The notes: generated by a model not told the origin, from the letters alone. 64,000 bases of DNA from Corydoras sp. C115 (GCA_019802505.1 JAFMOC010000059.1:309501-373500), one strand, 5' to 3'; positions 1-10,817 are shown, counted from the first letter of the stretch. Program-made: numbers and translations.

Positions 1-658
1 AGCCTGTAAAGCCATTAGATTGCAAACAAACCTGTGTATACATTTTCGTAAATGTTTTTCTAAAGGTCTAATGGCACCAGGGGCTCGGCCAAACAGTGTC
101 ATCGCCTCACAGCTCCGGAGCGCTTTTAACAGTTTGTGCATCAGTCACATTGTTACGCAACCGTTCTAGAAGAAAAAGGAGATCAGTGAATGTGCCTTAT
201 CACAGGGATCACTGCGGTTCTCCTTTTGCCCTCGTTCTGCCCACTTAAAGGCCCCGTGTGTGAATAAGCCCTCACAGACACTCGCTCATTAACATACTGC
301 TTCTCTGAATACTGGGACCGAAGGCTTGAAAATACCTGTAACTCATCACAACCCCCTCGAATTGCCTCTAATGAATAAAACTGCTCACACATCACATTGT
401 CAGACTGTCATTGCATTTGTCATGTTAATGTGATGTAGTTACTGCTCATTCAGTCCAACACATAGACTCTGAGCAGACACGGACTATAAATAGACACTCG
501 ATATTCATAAAACGTCTTCATTTATTAGGGTTAACCCTATATATTATATAGATATCTTAAAGAGGTAGCAACTGACGGCGCACTAGGACAGGGATTAGGT
601 TACTGAGGATCACGTCAGTTTAGTCAGCCCCCTCCTTCAGAGTGTACCCAGAATCAAT
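1..658. other. Unrecognised, apparently single-copy DNA
   Basis: No repeat family, RNA gene or coding frame is recognised. The longest open frame is about 70 codons on the minus strand, with no familiar motif. A 14-bp perfect palindrome (TAGGGTTAACCCTA) lies at 526-539. Confidence 0.5.
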
Positions 659-701
<43 letters not shown>

Positions 702-740
702 ATATAGATATATCTTATATATATATAGTATATATATATA
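659..740. repeat. (AT)n microsatellite, interrupted
   Basis: Almost pure AT dinucleotides with a few ATAG/CTT interruptions. It directly abuts the 5' end of the SINE that follows, the first of several AT arrays in the window that touch a SINE end. Confidence 0.9.
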
Positions 741-745
741 ATCAG

Positions 746-1080
746 GGGCGGCCCGGTGGCTTAGTGGTTGGCATGTTCACCTCTCAGCGCTAGGGAATCC
801 CCATCTGGGTGGAGTTTCCATGTTCTCCCCGTGTCTGCGTGGGTTTCCTCCGGGTTCTCCGGTTTCCTCCCACAGTCCAAAAACATGGATCAAGCCAATT
901 GAGTTCTCAAAAATTGCCCCATATAGAGCGTGTCTGTGTGAGTGAGTGTGTGCCCAGCGATGGATTGGCGCCCTGTCCTGGGTCTATCTGCCCAGCGCCT
1001 GAGACGTTCTCCCCTGGATGGGCATGGGGAACCCCACCGCGACCCTAGTAGAGGATAAAGCGGGAGATAATGAATGAATA
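746..1080 (+). mobile_element. V-SINE (DANA/mermaid-like), full length
   Basis: It starts with the GGGCGGC head, followed by a tRNA-like A box (TGGCTTAGTGG). The expected B box (GGTTCGAATCC) is degraded to an ATCCCCATCTGG remnant. The conserved core runs from GGAGTTTCCATGTTCTCC to CACAGTCCAAAAACATGG, and the 3' end reads GACCCTAGTAGAGGATAAAG before an (ATGA)n tail. It sits between an AT array and a LINE-type tail. Confidence 0.85.
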
Positions 1081-1175
1081 TATAATCAGAATCAGAGTAT
1101 TTCAATAATCCCTGGTGGAATTTGCAGTATACCAAAGAGTTAAACACATACATTTAAAGAAAAAGTGAAAAACAC
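1081..1175 (-). mobile_element. 3' end of a non-LTR retroelement with ATTCTG tail
   Basis: On the minus strand it reads CAGGGATTATTGAAATACTC then repeated ATTCTG, the form of a teleost non-LTR 3' terminus. The same tail occurs at 12120-12180 (plus) and 13465-13530 (minus). No reverse-transcriptase coding sequence is attached. The family is not identified. Confidence 0.55.
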
Positions 1176-1267
1176 GATCAGAAGCGACTGCAGCAGGCTA
1201 TACGCACGGCTCGCTTATCTATACAATGCACATGCCCCCACCCACACCCACCCACCGACCCACCCAT

Positions 1268-1340
<73 letters not shown>
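1268..1340. repeat. (CA)n microsatellite
   Basis: A pure CA run of about 36 dinucleotides preceded by CCCA-rich sequence. Overlapping open frames on both strands (poly Thr-His and poly Cys-Val) are by-products of the repeat. Confidence 0.95.
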
Positions 1341-1342
<2 letters not shown>

Positions 1343-1643
1343 AATATAGAGATATTTTTTATAATTGTGTTTTGCAGCAATAGTGTGGGATTGCAGTAGC
1401 ATTTTGTCACCACACACAAACTCAATAAACACATGGTTTGATAAGACTGTGAAGTCTGGAGCTGTGGAGGAACCTCACAAGCCTACGCCTACTTCCTCAA
1501 CCCACTGAACACATGTAGCATCTTTAACAAGGATCCTGTTGCAGGACATTTTGCTCTAGACTTTTGACTGCTTGCTCAGATTCGGCTTTAAATGTAAATA
1601 TAAATGGCTACAGAAAGTCTTTTAAAATAACATGTATACTGTA
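1341..1643. other. Unrecognised spacer
   Basis: About 300 bp between two CA tracts; nothing recognised on either strand. Confidence 0.4.
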
Positions 1644-1700
1644 TACACACACACACACACACACACATACACACATACACACATATATGTGTGTGTGTGT
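1644..1700. repeat. CA / TG compound microsatellite
   Basis: A CA run turns into ATAC, then ATATATGTGTGTGTGTG, so the right half is the complement of the left and can fold back. It runs straight into the next SINE head. Confidence 0.85.
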
Positions 1701-1909
1701 GCGGCACGGTGGTTTAGTGGTTACCACCAAAGTCATGGATCAAGTCCAATTGAATTCTCCAAATTGCCCCATATACAGTGTGTGTATCTGTGTGAGTGAG
1801 TGTGTGCCCAGCGATAGATTGGCGCCCTGTCCTGGGTGTATGTTCCCAGCGCCTGAACCCCCCCCCCATGACCCTAGTAGAGGATGAAGCAGAAGATAAT
1901 GGATGGATG
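1701..1909 (+). mobile_element. V-SINE with internal deletion
   Basis: The head and A box are present (GCGGCACGGTGGTTTAGTGG), then the sequence jumps to the end of the core (AGTCATGGATCAAGTC) and continues to a normal tail. The B box and most of the core are missing, so a working pol III promoter is unlikely. Confidence 0.8.
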
Positions 1910-1944
1910 TTTGTGTGAGTGTATGTGTATGTGCAGGTGTGTGT

Positions 1945-2413
1945 GTCTTTAGAAGTACTGTACTTGACAGGCTGCAGTTTTAAAGTATTCCTAAAATTAT
2001 ATTAGATTAAAAAATGTTTTTCTTTACAGTCTACATTTAAATCCCATTAAATATAGAACATCTATAAATACATAGATTGTATTATTCGAAGTACTAGGCT
2101 ATAGAACAATCAGACCTAAATAAATTCATGAGCAATTCCAGAGCAATGGTCACTCATTTGGATTTGCCCTTTTTTGTAAATGTAATACCCTCAGCATGTA
2201 ATGGAAGTATATATTTAAATAATTCCCTTTGCTGTGGAATGAATTTTTAAGTCTGATTGTCACATGTCCTTATCCTTAAAGGATAAACGAATCCATCTTT
2301 GTATTTACGGTATAGGAGTCATATATTTGATGCTATTTACATGTAGACTGTAAAAATAAATGGGAATACTTTAAAACTGCAGCCCGTCAAGTGCTTGCAG
2401 TACCTCTAGAGAC
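1945..2413. mobile_element. Foldback element with long inverted ends
   Basis: The left arm (about 1945-2085) matches the reverse complement of the right arm (about 2283-2413). Both start GTCTYTAGARGTACTG, share CTTGACRGGCTGCAG, TTTTAAAGTATTCC and TTTACAGTCTACAT, and stay alignable toward the centre; the left arm carries an insertion of about 25 bp. The centre (about 2086-2282) has no coding frame. This is MITE-like architecture or an old palindromic duplication. I see no clear target duplication, so mobility is an inference. Confidence 0.55.
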
Positions 2414-3094
2414 GGCGGTTACTAGGTAACCAGCCAATAAACTCAACAAAGAAGTGTGTTGTAAAATTTAAACTTCCTGCTGCATTGTTTCCATATGACA
2501 TCATTTTACTGGTAAATATTTATTTGGGCAGTTAACCTCTTACTTTGGGATCCGGAGTCTGTGTGTCCACTCTTTCAATGATCATTTCAGAAGATGTTTG
2601 AACACAATAATATCAAAATATCAAAATCAATAATATAATGTAGATTCTGAAAATAATGCATTAATCTGATTAATATTAAGGCTATTTTCAGTTGGTCTGT
2701 AATAAAGTAAAACACCATATAAATAAAGGCATCTTTAATTGAAATAATTTTTAAAAAAGCTTTATTTATGCTGATGGCTTTTGGGTAATTGTTATATGAA
2801 TTATAAGGCTTTTTTCTGTTCAAATTTAGTAAAAAAGAAAAAAAAAACACCAAAAAAAAGCACTAATAGTTTGCAGTGTGGTGAAAAACCTGCTTCACAA
2901 AGTCTAAAAAGCCTCAGAGGTATCATAAAGACCCCCGACTCACACTGGGAACGACAGACATCATGCTAATCTTTCCTTACTGAGCAAAATTGGTATTTAA
3001 ATTCTAAAGACGCAGCTCCGAATCTGACGTAATCCTCTGTCGTCGTGTTACAACACATGTTCCACATCTGACATGATGTCCTGTATGAACTAAA
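2414..3094. other. Unrecognised AT-rich spacer
   Basis: No element recognised. An A-rich stretch lies at 2829-2860. A minus-strand frame of 88 codons (2587-2853) is low complexity and lysine/isoleucine/leucine-rich, as expected from AT-rich DNA. Confidence 0.4.
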
Positions 3095-6000
3095 ACAGTG
3101 TGAGTGTAACAGTGTGAGTGTAACGGTGTGAGTGTAACGGTGTGTGTGTGTGTAACAGTGTGTGTGTAACAGTGTGAGTGTAACAGTGTGAGTGTAACAG
3201 TGTGAGTGTAACAGTGTCAGTGTAACAGTGTGAGTGAAACAGTGTGAATCTAACAGTGTGTGTAACAGTGTGTGTGTGTAATGGTGTGTGTGTAACAGTG
3301 TGTGTGTGTGTAACAGTGTGAGTGTAACAGTGTGTGTGTGTGTGTAACAGTGTGAGTGTAACAGTGTGTGTGTGTGTAACAGTGTGAGTGTAACAGTGTG
3401 TGTGTATCAGTGTGAGTGTATCAGTGTGAGTGTAACAGTGTGTGTGTAACAGTGTGAATGTAACAGTGTGAGTGTAACAGTGTGTGTGTAACAGTGTGAG
3501 TGTAACAGTGTGTATGTAACAGTGTGTATGTAACAGTGTGAGTGTAACAGTGTGTGTGTAACAGTGTGTGTGTATCAGTGTGAGTGTAACAGTGTGAGTG
3601 TAACAGTGTGAGTGTAACAGTGTGTATGTAACAGTGTGAGTGTAACAGTGTGAGTGTAACAGTGTGAGTGTAACAGTGTGAGTGTAACAGTGTGTATGTA
3701 ACAGTGTGTATGTAACAGTGTGAGTGTAACAGTGTGAGTGTAACAGTGTGTGTGTAACAGTGTGAGTGTAACAGTGTGAGTGTAACAGTGTGAATGTAAC
3801 AGTGTGTGTGTAACAGTGTGTGTGTAACAGTGTGAATGTAACAGCGTGAGTGTAACAGTGTGAGTGTAACAGTGTGAGTGTAACAGTGTGAGACTAACAG
3901 CGTGAGTGTAACAGCGTGAGTGTATCAGTGTGAGTGTAACAGCGTGAGTGTAACAGTGTGTGTGTAACAGTGTCAGTGTAACAGTGTGAGTGTAACAGTG
4001 TGAGTGTAACAGTGTGTGTGTAACAGTGTGAGTGTAACAATGTGAGTGTAACAGTGTGAGTGTAACAGTGTCAGTGTAACAGTGTGTGTGTAACAGTGTC
4101 AGTGTAACAGTGTGAGTGTAACAGTGTGAATGTAACAGTGTGTGTGTGTAACAGTGTGAGTGTAACAATGTGAGTGTAACAGTATGAGTGTAACAGTGTG
4201 AGTGTAACAGTGTGTGTGTAACAGTGTGAGTGTAACAATGTGAGTGTAACAGTGTGAGTGTAACAGTGTCAGTGTAACAGTGTGTGTGTAACAGTGTCAG
4301 TGTAACAGTGTGTATGTAACAGTGTGTGTGTGTAACAGTGTGAGTGTAACAATGTGAGTGTAACAGTGTGTGTGTAACAGTGTGAGTGTAACAATGTGAG
4401 TGTAACAGTGTGAGTGTAACAGTGTCAGTGTAACAGTGTGTGTGTAACAGTGTCAGTGTAACAGTGTGTGTGTAACAGTGTGAGTGTAACAGTGTGTGTG
4501 TGTAACAGTGTGAGTGTAACAATGTGAGTGTAACAGTGTGAGTGTAACAGTGTGAGTGTAACAGTGTGAGTGTAACAGTGTGAGTGTAACAGTGTGAGTG
4601 TAACAGTGTGTGTGTAACAGTGTGAGTATAACAGTGTGTGTGTGTAACAGTGTGAGTGTAACAGTGTGAATGTAACAGTGTCAATGTAACAGTGTCAATG
4701 TAACAGTGTGAGTGTAACAGTGTGAGTGTAACAGTGTGTGTAACAGTGTCAGTGTAACAGTGTCAGTGTAACAGTGTGAGTGTAACAGTGTGAATCTAAC
4801 AGTGTGTGTAACAGTGTGTGTGTGTAACAGTGTGAGTGTAACAGTGTCAGTTTAACAGTGTGAGTGTAACAGTGTGAGTGTAACAGTGTGAGTGTAACAG
4901 TGTCAGTGTAACAGTGTGAGTGTAACAGTGTGAGTGTAACAGTGTGTGTGTAACAGTGTGAGTGTAACAGTGTGAGTGTAACAGTGTGTGTGTAACAGTG
5001 TGAGTGTAACAGTGTGTGTGTAACAGTGTGAGTGTAACAGTGTGTGTGTAACAGTGTGTGTGTGTAACAGTGTGTGTGTAACAGTGTGAGTGTAACAGTG
5101 TGAGTGTAACAGTGTGTGTGTAACAGTGTGTGTGTAACAGTGTGTGTGTAACAGTGTGAGTGTAACAGTGTGAGTGTAACAGTGTGTGTGTAACACAGTG
5201 TAACAGTGTGTGTAACAGTGTGAGTGTAACAGTGTGTGTGTAACAGTGTGAGTGTAACAGTGTGTGTGTAACAGTGTGAGTGTAACAGTGTGTGTGTAAC
5301 AGTGTGAGTGTAACAGTGTGAGTGTAACAGTGTGTGTGTAACAGTGTGAGTGTAACAGTGTGAGTGTAACAGTGTGAGTGTAACAGTGTGTGTGTAACAG
5401 TGTGAGTGTAACAGTGAGTGTAACAGTGTGAGTGTAACAGTGTGAGTGTAACAGTGTGAGTGTAACAGTGTGTGTGTAACAGTGTGAGTGTAACAGTGTG
5501 TGTGTGTAACAGTGTGAGTGTAACAGTGTGAGTGTAACAGTGTGAGTGTAACAGTGTGAGTGTAACAGTGTGAGTGTAACAGTGTGAGTGTAACAGTGTC
5601 AGTGTAACAGTGTGTGTGTAACAGTGTGAGTGTAACAGTGTGTGTGTAACAGTGTGAGTGTAACAGTGTGAGTGTAACAGTGTGAGTGTAACAGTGTGAG
5701 TGTAACAGTGTGTGTGTAACAGTGTGAGTGTAACAGTGTGAGTGTAACAGTGTGAGTGTAACAGTGTGAGTGTAACAGTGTGTGTAACAGTGTGAGTGTA
5801 ACAGTGTGAAGTGTAACAGTGTCAATGTAACAGTGTGAATGTAACAGTGTAACAGTGTGTGTAACAGTGTGAGTGTAACAGTGTGAGTGTAACAGTGTGA
5901 GTGTAACAGTGTGAGTGTAACAGTGTGTGTAACAGTGTGAGTGTAACAGTGTGTAACAGTGTAACAGTGTGAGTGTAACAGTGTGAGTGTAACAGTGTGT

Positions 6001-8740
6001 GTGTAACAGTGTGAGTGTAACAGTGTGAGTGTAACAGTGTGAGTGTAACAGTGTGAGTGTAACAGTGTGAGTGTAACAGTGTGAGTGTAACAGTGTGAGT
6101 GTAACAGTGTGAGTGTAACAGTGTGAGTGTAACAGTGTGAGTGTAACAGTGTGTGTGTAACAGTGTGAGTGTAACAGTGTGAGTGTAACAGTGTGTGTGT
6201 AACAGTGTGAGTGTAACAGTGTGTGTGTAACAGTGTGAGTGTAACAGTGTGTGTGTAACAGTGTGAGTGTAACAGTGTGTGTGAATGTAACAGTGTGAGT
6301 GTAACAGTGTGAGTGTAACAGTGTGTGTGTAACAGTGTGAGTGTAACAGTGTGAGTGTAACAGTGTGAGTGTAACAGTGTGAGTGTAACAGTGTGAGTGT
6401 AACAGTGTGTGTGTAACAGTGTGAGTAACAGTGTGTGTGTGTAACAGTGTGAGTGTAACAGTGTGAGTGTAACAGTGTGTGTGTAACAGTGTGTGTAACA
6501 GTGTGAGTGTAACAGTGTGAGTGTAACAGTGTGTGTGTAACAGTGTGAGTGTAACAGTGTGAGTGTAACAGTGTGTGTGTAACAGTGTGAGTGTAACAGT
6601 GTGAGTGTAACAGTGTGTGTGTAACAGTGTGAGTGTAACAGTGTGAGTGTAACAGTGTGTGTGTAACAGTGTGAGTGTAACAGTGTGAGTGTAACAGTGT
6701 GAGTGTAACAGTGTGTGTGTAACAGTGTGTGTGTAACAGTGTGAATGTAACAGTGTGAGTGTAACAGTGTGAGTGTAACAGTGTGAATGTAACAGTGTGA
6801 GTGTAACAGTGTGAGTGTAACAGTGTGAATGTAACAGTGTGTGTGTAACAGTGTGAGTGTAACAGTGTGAATGTAACAGTGTGAGTGTAACAGTGTGAGT
6901 GTAACAGTGTGAGTGTAACAGTGTGAGTGTAACAGTGTGTGTGTAACAGTGTGAGTGTAACAGTGTGAGTGTAACAGTGTGTGTGTGTAACAGTGTGAGT
7001 GTAACAGTGTGAGTGTAACAGTGTGAGTGTAACAGTGTGAACAGTGTGAGTGTAACAGTGTGAGTGTAACAGTGTGAGTGTAACAGTGTGAGTGTAACAG
7101 TGTGAGTGTAACAGTGTGAGTGTAACAGTGTGTATGTAACAGTGTGAGTGTAACAGTGTGAGTGTAACAGTGTGAGTGTAACAGTGTGTGTGTAACAGTG
7201 TGAGTGTAACAGTGTGAGTGTAACAGTGTGAGTGTAACAGTGTGTATGTAACAGTGTGAGTGTAACAGTGTGAGTGTAACAGTGTGTGTGTATCAGTGTG
7301 AGTGTATCAGTGTGAGTGTAACAGTGTGTGTGTAACAGTGTGAATGTAACAGTGTGAGTGTAACAGTGTGTGTGTAACAGTGTGAGTGTAACAGTGTGAG
7401 TGTAACAGTGTGAGTGTAACAGTGTGTGTGTAACAGTGTGAGTGTAACAGTGTGAGTGTAACAGTGTGAGTGTAACAGTGTGAGTGTAACAGTGTGAGTG
7501 TAACAGTGTGAGTGTAACAGTGTAACAGTGTGAGTGTAACAGTGTGAGTGTAACAGTGTGAGTGTAACAGTGTGAGTGTAACAGTGTGAGTGTAACAGTG
7601 TGAGTGTAACAGTGTGAGTGTAACAGTGTGAGTGTAACAGTGTGAGTGTAACAGTGTGAGTGTAACAGTGTGTGTAACAGTGTGAGTGTAACAGTGTCAG
7701 TGTAACAGTGTGTGTGTAACAGTGTGAGTGTAACAGTGTGAGTGTAACAGTGTGTGTGTAACAGTGTGAGTGTAACAGTGTGAGTGTAACAGTGTGAGTG
7801 TAACAGTGTGAGTGTAACAGTGTGAGTGTAACAGTGTGAGTGTAACAGTGTGAGTGTAACAGTGTGAGTGTAACAGTGTGAGTGTAACAGTGTGAGTGTA
7901 ACAGTGTGTGTGTGTAACAGTGTGTGTGTAACAGTGTGAGTGTAACAGTGTGAGTGTAACAGTGTGAGTGTAACAGTGTGAGTGTAACAGTGTGTGTGTA
8001 ACAGTGTGAGTGTAACAGTGTGAGTGTAACAGTGTGAGTGTACACAGTGTAACAGTGTGAGTGTAACAGTGTGAATGTAACAGTGTGAGTGTAACAGTGT
8101 GAGTGTAACAGTGTGAGTGTAACAGTGTGAGTGTAACAGTGTGAGTGTAACAGTGTGTGTGTAACAGTGTGAGTGTAACAGTGTGAGTGTAACAGTGTGT
8201 GTGTAACAGTGTGAGTGTAACAGTGTGAGTGTAACAGTGTGAGTGTAACAGTGTGTATGTAACAGTGTGAGTGTAACAGTGTGAGTGTAACAGTGTGAGT
8301 GTAACAGTGTGAGTGTAACAGCGTGAGTGTAACAGTGTGAGTGTAACAGTGTGAGTGTAACAGTGTGTGTGTAACAGTGTGAGTGTAACAGTGTCAGTGT
8401 AACAGTGTGAGTGTAACAGTGTGTGTGTAACAGTGTGAGTGTAACAGTGTGAGTGTAACAGTGTGAGTGTAACAGTGTGAATGTAACAGTGTGTGTGTAA
8501 CAGTGTGTGTGTAACAGTGTGAATGTAACAGCGTGAGTGTAACAGTGTGAGTGTAACAGTGTGTGTGTAACAGTGTGTGTGTAACAGTGTGTGTGTAACA
8601 GTGTGTGTGTGTAACAGTGTGTGTGTAACAGTGTGTGTGTAACAGTGTGAATGTAACAGTGTGAGTGTAACAGTGTGAGTGTAACAGTGTGGGTGTAACA
8701 GTGTGAGTGTAACAGTGTGAGTGTAACAGTGTGAGTGTAA
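3095..8740. repeat. 5.6-kb minisatellite, 14-bp unit, about 400 copies
   Basis: The unit is TGTGAGTGTAACAG. Common variants have GTG or GAA for GAG, TGTC for TGTG, TATCAG or AACAA for AACAG, GCGTG for GTGTG, and 12-, 16- or 18-bp lengths from loss or gain of TG steps. Variants are dense in the left third (to about 4900) and at the right edge (8300-8700); about 5300-8300 is dominated by the GAG and GTG types, as if homogenised later. The minus strand has no stop in any frame, because 14 is not a multiple of 3 and three units encode one 14-residue cycle; this explains minus-strand open frames of 250-384 codons. I do not regard these as genes. Confidence 0.97.
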
Positions 8741-8790
8741 TGAAGTGTGTGTGTGTGTGTGTGTGTGTGAGTGTGTGAGTGTGTGTGCTG
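8741..8790. repeat. (GT)n tract at the minisatellite edge
   Basis: TG dinucleotides broken by GAGTGTGTGAGTG. The minisatellite fades into this tract, which suggests that its unit arose from a TG run that captured AACAG. Confidence 0.8.
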
Positions 8791-9639
8791 CCAAGCGCCT
8801 GGTCTTTGGTGCTGTAATTCCCAAACTATTCACCTCTCTTTCTTGTGTCATGTGATTGAAGATACTAACAGTGTGACATCTGCTATTGGGTAATTGTCGA
8901 GGTCAGCAGCACACCTCGGTGGAGCAGGCATTAGCGAGTCAGGGAGGGCAGATAAATCAAGCTCAGAAGCTTCTCACGTGTGAACGCCTGTCGGTAATCA
9001 ATGACTTCAACGGCAGCTCAAAGGTGACCTCAGAGAGCTGACCTCCTGCGGAACGTCACACCACACTTTACTCGTCTCTCTGTTCTCGGTTCCCCTCGGC
9101 CAATGCCGACTTCCCTCTCTGTTCTCCTCTCTGGTTCTCGCTGGCTCGCTAGTGAAGACACGCGCCCTTCTCATTGATCAAACACAGCTTTCACGGCGCC
9201 TCCCCTTTCCCGCTGGAACATTCCTTGGGTCCGGCTTCCTCTTGGCCACCTGTGATAGCCTAAGCCACGGCAAGAATGGTTCTAATCCCTGTGACTCAGC
9301 GGACGGCTCTCGGAGTCTGTAAGTGGCCAGGGTTTAGGGGCTGGGGAGGGCGGAGAACAAGGATTGGCCAGACTTCTTTAATCCGCTAGATGGACGAGGC
9401 ATGTAAACTCATGACTCAAAAGGTAAACCCACGGGAAACGGAGCTCGTCATTTGGCTCGCTCGGCACTCTTTCTGGGTTAATATCAGGTTCGGATACACT
9501 CAAACTCGCATTACATCTCAGCGCCAGAACAAAGAGACGTGACAGCTCCTCACACGCTATTGTCACACAGACAATATAAAGTTGCAAGCTGGTTAGTAAC
9601 TAGATCTGCTCTTTATTTAGAAAGCTCTGTTTGTCTGAA
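8791..9639. other. Unrecognised single-copy DNA
   Basis: Balanced base composition and no recognised element. Minus-strand frames, such as the 69 codons at 9378-9587, show no family motif. Confidence 0.4.
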
Positions 9640-9900
9640 CCTGCTCCAATCAAAACACATTTTAAAGGATGTTAGGAAAATTGTGCAGATGCATGAAGCT
9701 GGAAAAGGCCACAAAATCACTTCCAAACATTTGGGGTTTTTTGGGTTGTATGTCAGTAAGCGGTACAACAAACTGCTTTTCAATTAAGGCAATTTAATCC
9801 TGATGTTCCTCTAGGAATAAGAGCACATCCCACAAAAAGCACAAGCAGAACTCCCAGTGTAATCATGAGGGAGGTGAGAAGGTTACAACCATCATGCAGA
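9640..9900 (+). pseudogene. Tc1-like transposase N-terminal remnant
   Basis: The stretch 9670-9735 translates to DVRKIVQMHEAGKGHKITSK then HLG, which fits the first helix-turn-helix of fish Tc1-like transposases (RxKIVxLHxAGxxxKxIxKxLG). Further on, after a frame change, ...TPSVIMREVRR fits the following segment (QRxIxREVxKxP). Frames are broken and there is no catalytic DDE region, so this is a dead fragment. It is cut off by the minus-strand SINE beginning near 9935. Confidence 0.6.
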
Positions 9901-9934
9901 AATCACCAGCTCGTTTGTTCGCCAGTTTTGATCT

Positions 9935-10282
9935 CCATTCATCATCTTCTGCATTATCCTCTACTAGGGTGCCAAGGGGGTTCCCCATGCCCATCCAGGG
10001 GAGAACGTTTCAGGCGCTGGGCAGATACACCCAGGACAGGGCACCAATACATCGCTGGGCACACACTCACTTACACACACACACACACACACACACACAC
10101 TATATGGGGCAATTTGGAGAATTCAGTAGACCTTGATCCATGTTTTTGGACTGTAGGAGGAAACCAGAGAACATGGAAGAAACCCATGTGGACACAGGGA
10201 GAACATGGAAACTCCAGATTGGGATTCAAACTGGGAATCCCTAGTGCTGAGAGAAGAACATGCTAACCACTAAACCACCGTG
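9935..10282 (-). mobile_element. V-SINE, near full length, with CA expansion
   Basis: It runs from the ATCATCTTCTGCATTATCC tail to a degraded head (TAAACCACCGTG). The internal TG-rich segment has expanded into about 14 CA dinucleotides (10073-10100), showing how a SINE can seed a microsatellite. Confidence 0.85.
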
Positions 10283-10490
10283 TAAAAATGAATATTTGAT
10301 ATATATTTATAAACATTATTTACAAAATGTAATACAGTACAGAGCAAAAGTTTGGACACACCCCTACTTTCTCTATCCATTTCCTCCTTATCATATAGAT
10401 GGTTCTTGTTTTTGTTAGTCCCCTGTTGGTTCTTCATGCTCCATTGATCAGAACAAGTATTAGGGTTGATATAGACAAGGTATAATAATT
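10283..10490. mobile_element. Tc1-like inverted-terminal-repeat scrap
   Basis: Positions 10334-10366 read TACAGTACAGAGCAAAAGTT then TGGACACACCC, the usual end of a class of fish Tc1-like elements. No transposase is attached. The rest of the interval is unrecognised. Confidence 0.55.
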
Positions 10491-10817
10491 CCATCCATCC
10501 ATTATCTTCCATTTTGTCCTCTAGTAGGGTCACGAGGAGGGTTGACCATGCTCATCCAAGGGGGAATATTTCGGGATCTGGGAAGTTACACCCAGGACAG
10601 GACGCCAATCTATCATTGGACACACACTTACTCACACAAACACACTGGGGCAATTTGGAGAATACAATTCACCTTGACCCATGTTTTTGGACTGTGGGAG
10701 GAAACCGGAGAACCCGAAGGAAACCCACAGGGACACGGGGAGAACATGGAAACTCCACCCAGATTGGGATTCAAACCGGGATTCCCTAGCGCTGAGAGGA
10801 GCCACCATGCCACCCTC
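10491..10817 (-). mobile_element. V-SINE, full length
   Basis: Tail (CCATCCATTATCTTCC), core and tRNA-like head are all present. The B box reads as the complement of GGTTTGAATCC and the head as GCCACCATGCCACCC. Confidence 0.85.

Noticed and set aside
3095..8740. CRISPR array or telomeric array
   Set aside because: There are no unique spacers between units, and the unit is not TTAGGG-like. It is a plain minisatellite in eukaryotic DNA.
3575..8851. Minus-strand open frames of 369, 358, 250 and 384 codons rich in [12 protein letters not shown]
   Set aside because: They are direct translations of the 14-bp minisatellite, which lacks stops on that strand in every frame. No codon bias, domain or start context supports a protein.
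9640..9787. 82-codon plus-strand frame as a real small gene
   Set aside because: The central part matches a Tc1-like DNA-binding segment, so it is better explained as a transposon remnant.
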